This document shows, one piece after another, positions 8,530 through 17,096 of a stretch of 64,000 nucleotides of DNA; position 1 is the stretch's first letter, and the number at the start of each line of letters is the position of its first letter. The DNA is from Cellulosilyticum sp. I15G10I2. Lineage in GTDB: Bacteria; Bacillota; Clostridia; Lachnospirales; Cellulosilyticaceae. Both the position numbers and the translations under genes were made by a program. The notes under the pieces were generated by a model that had not been told where the DNA came from, ran no database searches, and was given only the letters and a program-made list of their open reading frames with translations. Where the stretch lies: NCBI RefSeq assembly GCF_900095725.1, contig NZ_FMMP01000006.1, positions 1,302,001-1,366,000 of the forward strand, in the 5' to 3' direction.

Positions 8530-10305
8530 CTAGCCTTGTGCTATGAATATTAATGTATCTCTCATATTATTAAGCGCAGCTTCAATACATAAAATACCAT
8601 AACCCCACTGTGTATTTGGATAGGGTGCTTGTGTTACTGGTCTTCTGGCATTTCTTAGCATATAAAGCTTTAGACTCTCTCCATATAAATATTGTTCCCC
8701 TAATTGTGCAATACCATATTCCATTAAAATAGCATAAGCGCCTGCTACAAAGGCTGCGGCTGCACTCGTTCCGGATACCGCTTCATAAAGTGTACCTTCT
8801 CTAATAGAGGTGGTCATAATATTAACCCCAGGGGCTGTAATATCGGGCTTAATTTGATTGAGTGATGTGAACCCCCTGCCAGAAAAAGCAGCGATTTGCA
8901 AAGAAAGTGGGTTAAAAGTAGCCACACTGGTTATACGCCTTGATGTTGAAGGAATCGTTAAGGTTATGTTGGGGTCTTCTGCTAAAAATCTTGTTTGATT
9001 ATCAACATCTTCTATAATACTTCCCCATATATTATAGTCCCCCTCTAAAATGTCTACCCCTCGAATGAGGATCGTCCAGACCCCAGGGTCAATGGCTGCC
9101 CCTTCAGCTTGAAGCCACACAAATATTTCTTGTCTTGTACCGCCTATATTGGCTAAAGAATAATTGACCATGAGTAAGGTATTCCCAAAGACGAACGCAC
9201 GATTTGGCGTAAACAAACTAAGTGATTCTGTTTGTTCCCCTCTTGGAGATTCTATAACAATTTCTATGACGTCCACAAAATGCTTCCATATACTACACTC
9301 ATAGGTTATTTGTCTGCTATCTATAAAAAATTGTACAACCTGTGTTTCATTGGGATTAAGGGTCCCACTGGCATGACTGCCTTTATTGGCCTGATTGCCT
9401 GTTCCAACAACAAAATTACTTCGCCACACATCGGCCATTTGATCAATATAGCGCTCAAGTATAGCATCACCATCATGGGCATCTAAATTATACCCTACCC
9501 CAAGCAGTACACTGACCGGTTTATTCTCAGCCCGCGCCTTATTGATAACGTATTTTATTCCTAACATCACATCTTTATCTGTGGGGCGTGCTGAGGTTCC
9601 ACCCTCCCGACCTATTTTAACAATGATCAGTTCACATTCTGGAGCGACACCTAAAATCTGTCTATTAGAGCCTCTGCCACTACCGGCTGCTATCCCCGCC
9701 ATAGCTGTACCATGTCCTATAACATCTTCTGATGGCACTACTGCAAGCTGGGCTTCTCTTGTAGGTTCCCTAAGCGCAATATTGATCTGCTCATTGGTAT
9801 ATTCTGTGCCGCTTTCAAATCCCTCTGGCGGACTGCCTATAATCGTCTGATCCCATATATAACGGATACGGCTTGTTAAATCCTCCCTTATAAAGTCTGG
9901 ATGGGTATAATTGATCCCCGTATCGATGATTGCTATAAGTGTCCCTCTACCCGTTAGATTATAAATGCCTAGGGGATTTGCTATATTGGTTGCACAGATT
10001 TGGTTAAGGGCAATATTGATATAGCTCATAATCTCAGGAAATGAAATATATACCACATTAGGATAACGGGCCAGTGTATTGATATCGTCCCGGTTAATCT
10101 GAACAATTGCAAAGCTATTATTTAAATAATAAATCCTTATATTAAGCACGAGCTGCATTTCCTGAATTTCTTCCACATATTCTACAATAACTTCCCACCT
10201 GTTAGGATCTCCATTAACCGTAAATGGCTCTAAAATCCCAGGGGTAAATAAATGTTGATATCTTAGAGCAAGCTGCAGTCTTGGATCTAGTTTATTACTA
10301 AACAT
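8530..10305 (-). CDS. Csp-like S8 subtilase 2, triad present but altered Ser motif
   Basis: This protein of about 591 residues is the closest relative of subtilase 1 by layout. Counting from the first ATG (10308), D129 (IIDTGINYTHPDF), H199 (IGHGTAMAGIAAG) and S515 (VSGTSAAAAFVAG) are present. The Ser motif reads GTSAAAA in place of GTSMAAP, and the oxyanion region is GTGNQA instead of GSGNEG, so activity may be reduced or restricted. The second of two adjacent ATGs (10305) is better spaced from AGGAGG. It lies 17 bases after the end of the long pseudoprotease gene and 10 bases before subtilase 1, so all three are probably cotranscribed. There is no signal peptide, and it probably acts inside the spore. 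A germination role is inferred from the family. Confidence 0.85.
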   Translation of the reverse strand: MFSNKLDPRLQLALRYQHLFTPGILEPFTVNGDPNRWEVIVEYVEEIQEMQLVLNIRIYYLNNSFAIVQINRDDINTLARYPNVVYISFPEIMSYINIALNQICATNIANPLGIYNLTGRGTLIAIIDTGINYTHPDFIREDLTSRIRYIWDQTIIGSPPEGFESGTEYTNEQINIALREPTREAQLAVVPSEDVIGHGTAMAGIAAGSGRGSNRQILGVAPECELIIVKIGREGGTSARPTDKDVMLGIKYVINKARAENKPVSVLLGVGYNLDAHDGDAILERYIDQMADVWRSNFVVGTGNQANKGSHASGTLNPNETQVVQFFIDSRQITYECSIWKHFVDVIEIVIESPRGEQTESLSLFTPNRAFVFGNTLLMVNYSLANIGGTRQEIFVWLQAEGAAIDPGVWTILIRGVDILEGDYNIWGSIIEDVDNQTRFLAEDPNITLTIPSTSRRITSVATFNPLSLQIAAFSGRGFTSLNQIKPDITAPGVNIMTTSIREGTLYEAVSGTSAAAAFVAGAYAILMEYGIAQLGEQYLYGESLKLYMLRNARRPVTQAPYPNTQWGYGILCIEAALNNMRDTLIFIAQG

Positions 10306-10322
10306 CATTTACCTCCTTACCG

Positions 10323-12740
10323 TTAAATTAAAGGTGTCCCAAGCATCCCGCGAAGTGTATTGATATTAAATATGCCATAGCCTTGACTAGGATTGGGGTA
10401 CTCAACACCTTGAAATTGTTCTACATGCCTAAGCATAATACCGTTCATAACCTGTGTATTAGGCAGCGGTGAAAACTGCTCTTCTATAAACTTACTATAA
10501 AGCGTCGCCACAACGCCTAAAATAACGCTTGCAGCCGGTAATGTGCCAGATATACTTACCCACTCATTAATTCTGCAGGGTGCTATAACATTATTCCCAT
10601 GGGTTACAAAAAATGGCTGCACCCGGTCATCCCAACTGTACCCTCTGCCAGAACTTCTAAGGACGACCATACTGTCCCTGTCAAAACCTCCTACACTCAT
10701 GAGCGGAATACTATTTGCTGTAGATCCCACCGTCATAAAAGGATCGGATGGTCTAAGCGTTGTATGTGGATTAAGTTCCTGCTGGGCAACCCATATATCA
10801 ATTTGACTGAGTGCACTGGTTTCTAGGGTGAGCTCTATTCGCCATCCCCCTACTTGAGGTGTGTCTATTCTAAATAAGATATCACGGGCGCCATTTTGAA
10901 AATCAATTTGCTGGCCATTAGAATAAATGCTTGCCTCATTGATGCGTGACACAACTGCTCTTGTGAGATCAACTGGTTCTGCGAGTACATTTTGAGGGGG
11001 ATATAAGTAGGCATTAATGATGTTTGCGAGCCTATAATAAATAACACCCACTATATTTTGCTCTTCCTTATCTACCCGGACATTGACAATTCTTAATGGC
11101 TCTTGCGGCCCAGCTAGACCATAATGATGCTGTTTATCTGCTTCTTCACCCGTAGGCGCTATGATCGTTAGACTTGTTCTTTGTGCTAAAAACCCTAATA
11201 TTTGATTGAGTGTATAAGAGCCGTCATGGGCATCAATATTACCGTTAAATGGCACGCAAAGTACCAAAGGCCTTCTCTGAACTCTGGCAAAATCTATCAA
11301 TCTATTAACACCTATTAAAACATCCGGCATGGTTACGCCATGTATGCTGGGTGTACCGCCATATATGCTTTGAATGCCATATGGAGCCGGATTGATTTTT
11401 GCTACAATAAATTCGGCCTCCGTTGCAACTCCGCTAAAATTAACCGCAGGATCTTCTCCCCCTGCAAGAGCGAGCATCATTGTACTCATACTATCTTCTT
11501 GGGGCAGCGGAATAACTGTGCCAGGATCAGCTTCACCGAGCGCCGCATTTATTTGCTCCTTAAAATAATAAACCCCTTCTCCAGCTTGTATTTGATCCCA
11601 TATACAAGCTATGCGGCTTTCACCATTGTTTAAGCGCAGTGCATTACTTGTATAGTCAACTGCATCTACTGTTATAACCCCTATGTACACGCCTCTCCCG
11701 CGATACTGTAGATTATCCGGTGCCAAACTATAAGCAGACTTTTGGTCTATGAGATTTCTAAAACAGAAGATATGACTTACAATAGGCATATCATAGTGGG
11801 GGGCCACCTCTTCTCTTAATACTTCACTTAGTGCATCAAACTGACTTTTTCTACCATATAATACGCTGTAGTCATCTACTACCCGTATAGCCTGCAGCCC
11901 AAGTTCCATATAGTACTCCGGTCTTCTATAATTACCAGAATTAAGCAGAACATAGATTTCTTCCTCAGGTCTTATACTTTGATAAAAAATATCATTATAT
12001 AAAGTGCCTGTTTGTCTATAGCATTTATATATATCTTTAAACCGCATACTGCCTTCTGGATTTTGCAGCAAAGGTAGTGATTTTTTTAATGCATCACCTA
12101 AACACAAATCTAAATAAATTGTATGATCCGCGTAACATTCAAAGGGTTTTTGTGTCGCTTCATAATGCTTGTAAATTTCCTGCGTTGGACATTTTATAAA
12201 CAATGCGCCATTTTCAGTAGCTATATATTGATTGATGATCTTATAAGTCAATGCTCTGTATCTAAAGGTCTCATGGGGCACATATATGTCAGCATAAATA
12301 ATAATAGGCTTATTCATTTCATTTGCATAATGACTGAGATTATAAATGCATTTGATATAACTTATGGCATCAATTATATTCGTCTCACTATAACAGCTTA
12401 TCCGTTCACATTGACCTAAAGGCTCTTTTCTAAACATTTTTTTAAGTGTACACTTTTCTATATTGTAGTAAACATCTGCTGGATATTTAAATTTATTTTT
12501 GCCTATATAAGCTAAAATAATGTTTTTATCATCTACTAAGGAAACATTTATAGGTTCAACTTCTCCACATAAACGTATGAGAAAATTAGGCTCTACGTAT
12601 TGCACTAAATCATTTAGCCAAGGCAGATGTTTTTCTTCTATATCCAGTATCTTATAGTGTTCGCTCATACACTCGATATGAGATGCATATTGTCTTAAAT
12701 AGCTGCTTGCGTGGGGTTCGTGCGCTACGATAACCTTCAT
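10323..12740 (-). CDS. Long Csp-like pseudoprotease 1 (two subtilase-like halves)
   Basis: The C-terminal half of this 805-residue protein (about 345-805) aligns by eye with the neighbouring subtilases. Shared landmarks are RIACIWDQ, PLVLCVPFNGNIDAHDGS, SSGRGYSW and YPNPSQGYGIFNIN. The catalytic His motif GHGT has become SMST (417-420), GTS has become GTL (732-734), the oxyanion GNE has become GEE, and the Asp motif is distorted to VITVDAVDYT. It therefore should not be a protease. The N-terminal 340 residues include SETNIIDAISYIKCIYNLS followed by NKPIIIYADIYVPHETF, which match the core stretch around NKPxVICIG of the active copies, so this half looks like a second, shrunken subtilase. C. 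difficile CspBA is also a two-subtilase fusion. The ATG follows AAGGAGGCAGTT. Confidence 0.85.
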   Translation of the reverse strand: MKVIVAHEPHASSYLRQYASHIECMSEHYKILDIEEKHLPWLNDLVQYVEPNFLIRLCGEVEPINVSLVDDKNIILAYIGKNKFKYPADVYYNIEKCTLKKMFRKEPLGQCERISCYSETNIIDAISYIKCIYNLSHYANEMNKPIIIYADIYVPHETFRYRALTYKIINQYIATENGALFIKCPTQEIYKHYEATQKPFECYADHTIYLDLCLGDALKKSLPLLQNPEGSMRFKDIYKCYRQTGTLYNDIFYQSIRPEEEIYVLLNSGNYRRPEYYMELGLQAIRVVDDYSVLYGRKSQFDALSEVLREEVAPHYDMPIVSHIFCFRNLIDQKSAYSLAPDNLQYRGRGVYIGVITVDAVDYTSNALRLNNGESRIACIWDQIQAGEGVYYFKEQINAALGEADPGTVIPLPQEDSMSTMMLALAGGEDPAVNFSGVATEAEFIVAKINPAPYGIQSIYGGTPSIHGVTMPDVLIGVNRLIDFARVQRRPLVLCVPFNGNIDAHDGSYTLNQILGFLAQRTSLTIIAPTGEEADKQHHYGLAGPQEPLRIVNVRVDKEEQNIVGVIYYRLANIINAYLYPPQNVLAEPVDLTRAVVSRINEASIYSNGQQIDFQNGARDILFRIDTPQVGGWRIELTLETSALSQIDIWVAQQELNPHTTLRPSDPFMTVGSTANSIPLMSVGGFDRDSMVVLRSSGRGYSWDDRVQPFFVTHGNNVIAPCRINEWVSISGTLPAASVILGVVATLYSKFIEEQFSPLPNTQVMNGIMLRHVEQFQGVEYPNPSQGYGIFNINTLRGMLGTPLI

Positions 12741-12753
12741 AACTGCCTCCTTA

Positions 12754-14448
12754 TCATATACTATCTATACTGTTCCTAAGATCGAGTCTTCCATACCCTT
12801 CTATGGGATTTGGGTATTGTATGCCTCTTCTTCTTAATGCCCCTCTTATAAAGATCCCTCTGGCAATTCTGGTATTCATATTTTGCAAATTACCATTTAT
12901 AACTGCCCATTGCATCAAAAGAGCTGCTGCAGATGCCGTGATCGCCGCCGCTATACTGGTGCCTGTGTAGGTTGTATAGCCGCCTCCAACGAGCGGACCT
13001 CTTACATTGACCCCTGGTGCAATAATATCTGGTTTAACTTTATTATCCGCTGTCGGTCCTCTTCCAGAACCTACATACATACTCTGGTCAAGAAAATCAT
13101 AAGCTCCCACTGTTACAACATACTCAGCACTTGAAGGTATAGCTATTGTCGTTAAAGTATCCGCTCTTAAAAACCTTGTGGTATCTATTATAAAATCTCT
13201 TCTTTGAAGCCATATATTATAGTTGCCGTTTACAATAAGATCTGCATAAACCTCAATGGTCCAAAGACCTGGGGTAGGATTTTGAAATCTGATAATAACA
13301 TTTTGAAAGCCTGTTTGTATGTCCGGATAATTATACGTAATTGTAATAACTGTCCGCTCAAGTCCAAAAGTGTAGGTCGTTGTTTCATTGGGAATAACGG
13401 GAACTCTTTCAATCACCTGGCCTATGGGGCTTCTGATCCCTACAGCTAGTTTGTCAGGTATCTTGGCCCAAACAAATGCCAGTAAACCTCTTTCTTCTTC
13501 TGCTGATACATTAATTTCTATCTCCTGCCTTTGCCCTTGTAAAATGTCACTGCTAAAATGACCTCCCGTATTGCCCTCATTTCCTGCAGCAACAACTACG
13601 ATAACATTTCTGAGAATACTTATTGTATCTAAATAGCGCTCTACGATTGTGCTCCCTGTGTGTGCACCAACAGTATCCCCTATCCCTATACAGATTACAA
13701 GCGGCAGCCCAGATACCAAGGCTTCCTCAAGAAGATAATTTATACCAGCTATCACATCACTATCCTGATAAGCGACATCAGTGTCCCTAATGAGGTAATA
13801 CTGATTCAAATACACCTTAGCTGGCCTTAATTTAACCATGATAATATGGGCGTTGGGGGCTCCTCCCCTATAAGCACTGACCCCCATCCTATCATCCCCG
13901 GCCGCCACACCTGCCAAAAAAGTACCATGTCCGATATTATCTTGCGTAGGAACAATCTCAAGAGGGTTCTCAGATCCAAGTGCAGTATTAATCATTTGCT
14001 GTGAATACGTTGTACCATATGTATACCCTACAGGTGGTGAACCTGGTATTGTTTGATCCCATATACTTAGAATCCGCGTTGTGCCATCAGCATTTCTAAA
14101 AAGCGTGTTAGTGTATTCTATCCCTGTATCTACAAAGCCAATGATCACGCCATTTCCTCTTAAAGGACCAAAAGGATAATCATGAAACATTAATATATTT
14201 GCACTGACTAATGCCTCCCTTGCATAAAGACCATAGAGTGTAGCGGGCGTTAAAAAAAAACCTGCATTGCGAAGGCTTGTAAATGCTTCCTCTGCACCTA
14301 AGGGTACTTCTACCGAGACAATCGCACCCCCTAGGATCTCAAATAAAAGTGCAGGATAAGCTGCCCTAAAAAATTCAACAGGCAGTAAGCTCTGTAATAT
14401 GTAATCTCTTATCATTAAACTATTATCTTGCCTGGATTCAACCGTCAT
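12754..14448 (-). CDS. Csp-like S8 subtilase 3
   Basis: A 564-residue Csp-type subtilase whose length equals that of known CspB proteins. The triad is D107 (GFVDTGIEYT), H174 (IGHGTFLAGVAAG) and S498 (YTGTSIAAAITAS), with oxyanion N290 in AAGNEG. The GTSIAAA form lacks the usual Met/Pro. The prodomain is about 100 residues and there is no export signal. A jelly-roll-like insert lies between about 300 and 425. The ATG follows GAGGTGACCT. The stop is 13 bases before the pseudoprotease 1 start, making an active/inactive pair. A conserved hairpin leader lies just upstream. Subtilases 3, 4 and 5 are clearly recent paralogues (shared GGAPxAxIxMVKLRPAKxYL). Confidence 0.87.
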   Translation of the reverse strand: MTVESRQDNSLMIRDYILQSLLPVEFFRAAYPALLFEILGGAIVSVEVPLGAEEAFTSLRNAGFFLTPATLYGLYAREALVSANILMFHDYPFGPLRGNGVIIGFVDTGIEYTNTLFRNADGTTRILSIWDQTIPGSPPVGYTYGTTYSQQMINTALGSENPLEIVPTQDNIGHGTFLAGVAAGDDRMGVSAYRGGAPNAHIIMVKLRPAKVYLNQYYLIRDTDVAYQDSDVIAGINYLLEEALVSGLPLVICIGIGDTVGAHTGSTIVERYLDTISILRNVIVVVAAGNEGNTGGHFSSDILQGQRQEIEINVSAEEERGLLAFVWAKIPDKLAVGIRSPIGQVIERVPVIPNETTTYTFGLERTVITITYNYPDIQTGFQNVIIRFQNPTPGLWTIEVYADLIVNGNYNIWLQRRDFIIDTTRFLRADTLTTIAIPSSAEYVVTVGAYDFLDQSMYVGSGRGPTADNKVKPDIIAPGVNVRGPLVGGGYTTYTGTSIAAAITASAAALLMQWAVINGNLQNMNTRIARGIFIRGALRRRGIQYPNPIEGYGRLDLRNSIDSI

Positions 14449-14471
14449 AGGTCACCTCATTAAATCATGAA

Positions 14472-14505
14472 ATGCTCAAAATCTATTCTTTTAGACTTTG
14501 AGCAT
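14472..14505 (-). repeat. Conserved hairpin leader, copy 1 of 3
   Basis: Arms 14472-14485 and 14492-14505 pair over 14 bases with one G-U in RNA. The hairpin lies 23 bases upstream of the subtilase 3 start. Further upstream it shares GCATAAATAT and an AATTATTA stretch with the copies near 18830 and 21442. Confidence 0.75.
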
Positions 14506-14602
14506 GGATCTTCTCTATCATATTTATGCTTAAAGCACTTTAATTATTAATGATTCAGGCTTTTTATAGCAATTCCTATTAAAGATAATTATTGCTTGCT
14601 AT

Positions 14603-17050
14603 TTAAAATACATAAGAAGCCGCTAGTACAGTCTCCAAAGCATTTAGATCAAATATACCATACCCTTGACTGGGGTTAGGATACACTCCCCCTTCAAATT
14701 GTTTAACAGCTCCTAGTATAATGCTATTCATGATTAATGTATTGGGAAGCGGAAAGACGTTCTCCTTTTTAAATTTACTATAAAGAACTGCTGCAGTTCC
14801 TAACATCACGCTCGCTGCCGGCAATGTCCCTGTAACAGCTACCCACTCCTGCTGCCCACAAGGGGCTATGATGTTACTTGCGTGGGTTATAAAAAGAGGT
14901 CTTACCCTATTATCCCAGCTATACCCTCTTCCTGATCCCCTAAGAACAATCATGTTCTCTTTATCATAGCCCCCTACACTCATTACATTACTCGTTGAAG
15001 CCAAAGAGCCTATTGTTACAAAGGGACTTGCAGGCTGTAAAGTTGTATGGTAGTTGAGTTCTTCTTGAGAAATCCAGATATCGATTTGACTAAGCCTCTC
15101 AGTTTGTGAAGAAAATGTGATTTTCCAATCTCCAATCTCTGGTTTTTCCATTCTGAATAAAATCCTGCTTGCGCCATTTAAAAAACTTATTTTATCCCCA
15201 TTTGAGTAAATAATGGTATTTTTCACTTGTGAAACCCCTGGCAACTTTAAATCAATAGACAGCCCCCCCATAGTCTCTGGTGGATACAATATCGTTCTCC
15301 CAATACTCGCAAATCTTTGGTAAATCACCCCTACTATGTTTTGATTTGCTTTTCTAACTTTGATGAGTAGCTCATCCTGAAACATTGTTTCGCCATTTAG
15401 GCCATAATGATGCATCTTATCAGCTTCTTCGCCAGCCGGAACTATAATTGTAAGCGCATGGTTCTGTGCCAACATTCCTAAGATTTGATGCAGTATCAGC
15501 GAACCATCATGGGGATCAACATTATTATTAAAAGGAATACATAGTACAAGGGGTTTGTGTTGTTCTCTTGCAAACTCTATTAGCTTTAATGCAGCTATAA
15601 TAACATCCGGCATGGTAACCGCATGTTCAAAAGGAACCCCTCCATAGATCTGTTGAATGTTACTTGGTGCTTTCTTAATCTTTGCAATGAGAAATTCAGC
15701 CTCTGTTGCAATACCTGTATATAGGTGTGTCCTGCTTGCACCTCCTGCAATACCTAGCATCATTGTACTTATACTATCTCCGTCCGGCAGTTTAATATGT
15801 TTGTCTGGGTTATTACTTTGCAGTGCCTCGTTAATGGTATCTCTTAGATAATGCCTACCCTTATCAGCTTCTTCTTGGTGCCACATATAGACTATACGAC
15901 TTGCCCCTTCCTGTGTACGTAAGGCTTCACACGTATAATCTACATCGTCCGTTGTAATAACGCCTATATAAATGTCTTTTCCTTTATATTTTGAACTCTC
16001 TTTAGTTAAGCTATACTGCGGAACAGATTCAAGCATTGTTTTATGGCAGATATTATGGGTTAAAATAGAGATATAATACGGGTGTGCCACTTCTAGCTTT
16101 ATAACTTCTCTTAACGTTTCAAAAGCACTTTTTTTAGCATATAACATCCCATAGTCGCCCATTAAGGTAATAACTTTAAAACCTAATGCTTCATAATACT
16201 GTGGCGGTCTAAAATTCCCTGGATTAAGAAATACATAGATTTTCTCGTTAAGATTTATTTGTTGATAAAAAAAGTCATCGTAGAGTTCTCCATCTTGCCT
16301 ATTGTGTTCTCCAGTTAAATAAGATGCTGCTTCATCTTTTAAGGAAACTAGAAAAACTGCTGCTTTTTTTAGGATATCTCTTTGCTTTTCATTACAATAA
16401 ACAATACGGTCAAAGTAAGGTTCATAAGCTTCTTCGCAAGGTACATAAGCTTGATAGATATCTGCATCTTTACATTTTACAACCAATGTGCCTTTTACTC
16501 TTTCTAATGTGTGATTAATTATTTTATAAGTAAGCGTCCTATATCTATAAACTGCCTCAGGCACATAGCAGCTTACATAAATGAGCAAGGGTTTGTTTAA
16601 CCTCTGAGAGAGTTCTGATAAATACACTATACATTTAATATAGTCTGCTGCCCGCACTTCACTATTTTCACTATAACAGTGTATCCAATTGTATGCAGAT
16701 CCTTCTTTAAATCTTTCAGGCATTTCTTGTGTATGATGTGCCATATTATAGTAGCAGCTTATAGAACTATGTGCTATTTTGCATCCTAGCGTTGCAAAGA
16801 TCAGTTGATTTTGGTACACGCCATCTATCAGGTAATCTGCCGCTTCTGCCGCTTCTGCTGCTCGTGCTGCGCCATCTACTAATTCGATCATAAAATCATG
16901 TTCTACGTAACTGCTTAACTGCATAAGCCAAGGCAGGTATTTTTCATGTATATCCAGTATTTTATGCTGTGCATCAAGCTTTTCTATATGATTTGCATAT
17001 TGTCTTAAATAGCGGGTGCTCCATTCATCATGCTCCACAATCACCCTCAT
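14603..17050 (-). CDS. Long Csp-like pseudoprotease 2 (two subtilase-like halves)
   Basis: This 815-residue protein is a full-length paralogue of pseudoprotease 1, starting MRVIVEHDEWSTRYLRQYAN. The ATG at 17050 follows AGGGGGGAAACT; an in-frame ATG at 17071 lacks such a site. In the C-terminal subtilase half, GHGT is replaced by SIST (426-429), GTS by GTL (741-743), and GNE by GEE, while IDIWISQEELNYHTTL and YPNPSQGYGIFDLN are shared with pseudoprotease 1. The N-terminal half keeps SENSEVRAADYIKCIVYLS and NKPLLIYVSCYVPEAVYRY. An alanine-rich insert (about residues 61-72) stems from a short GCnGCnTCT-like DNA repeat and is absent from the paralogue. It lies 46 bases after subtilase 4. A sensing or scaffolding role in germination is inferred. 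Confidence 0.85.
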   Translation of the reverse strand: MRVIVEHDEWSTRYLRQYANHIEKLDAQHKILDIHEKYLPWLMQLSSYVEHDFMIELVDGAARAAEAAEAADYLIDGVYQNQLIFATLGCKIAHSSISCYYNMAHHTQEMPERFKEGSAYNWIHCYSENSEVRAADYIKCIVYLSELSQRLNKPLLIYVSCYVPEAVYRYRTLTYKIINHTLERVKGTLVVKCKDADIYQAYVPCEEAYEPYFDRIVYCNEKQRDILKKAAVFLVSLKDEAASYLTGEHNRQDGELYDDFFYQQINLNEKIYVFLNPGNFRPPQYYEALGFKVITLMGDYGMLYAKKSAFETLREVIKLEVAHPYYISILTHNICHKTMLESVPQYSLTKESSKYKGKDIYIGVITTDDVDYTCEALRTQEGASRIVYMWHQEEADKGRHYLRDTINEALQSNNPDKHIKLPDGDSISTMMLGIAGGASRTHLYTGIATEAEFLIAKIKKAPSNIQQIYGGVPFEHAVTMPDVIIAALKLIEFAREQHKPLVLCIPFNNNVDPHDGSLILHQILGMLAQNHALTIIVPAGEEADKMHHYGLNGETMFQDELLIKVRKANQNIVGVIYQRFASIGRTILYPPETMGGLSIDLKLPGVSQVKNTIIYSNGDKISFLNGASRILFRMEKPEIGDWKITFSSQTERLSQIDIWISQEELNYHTTLQPASPFVTIGSLASTSNVMSVGGYDKENMIVLRGSGRGYSWDNRVRPLFITHASNIIAPCGQQEWVAVTGTLPAASVMLGTAAVLYSKFKKENVFPLPNTLIMNSIILGAVKQFEGGVYPNPSQGYGIFDLNALETVLAASYVF

Positions 17051-17096
17051 AGTTTCCCCCCTATGCTCCATTACTGATTTAAGTAGTAATTATGGG

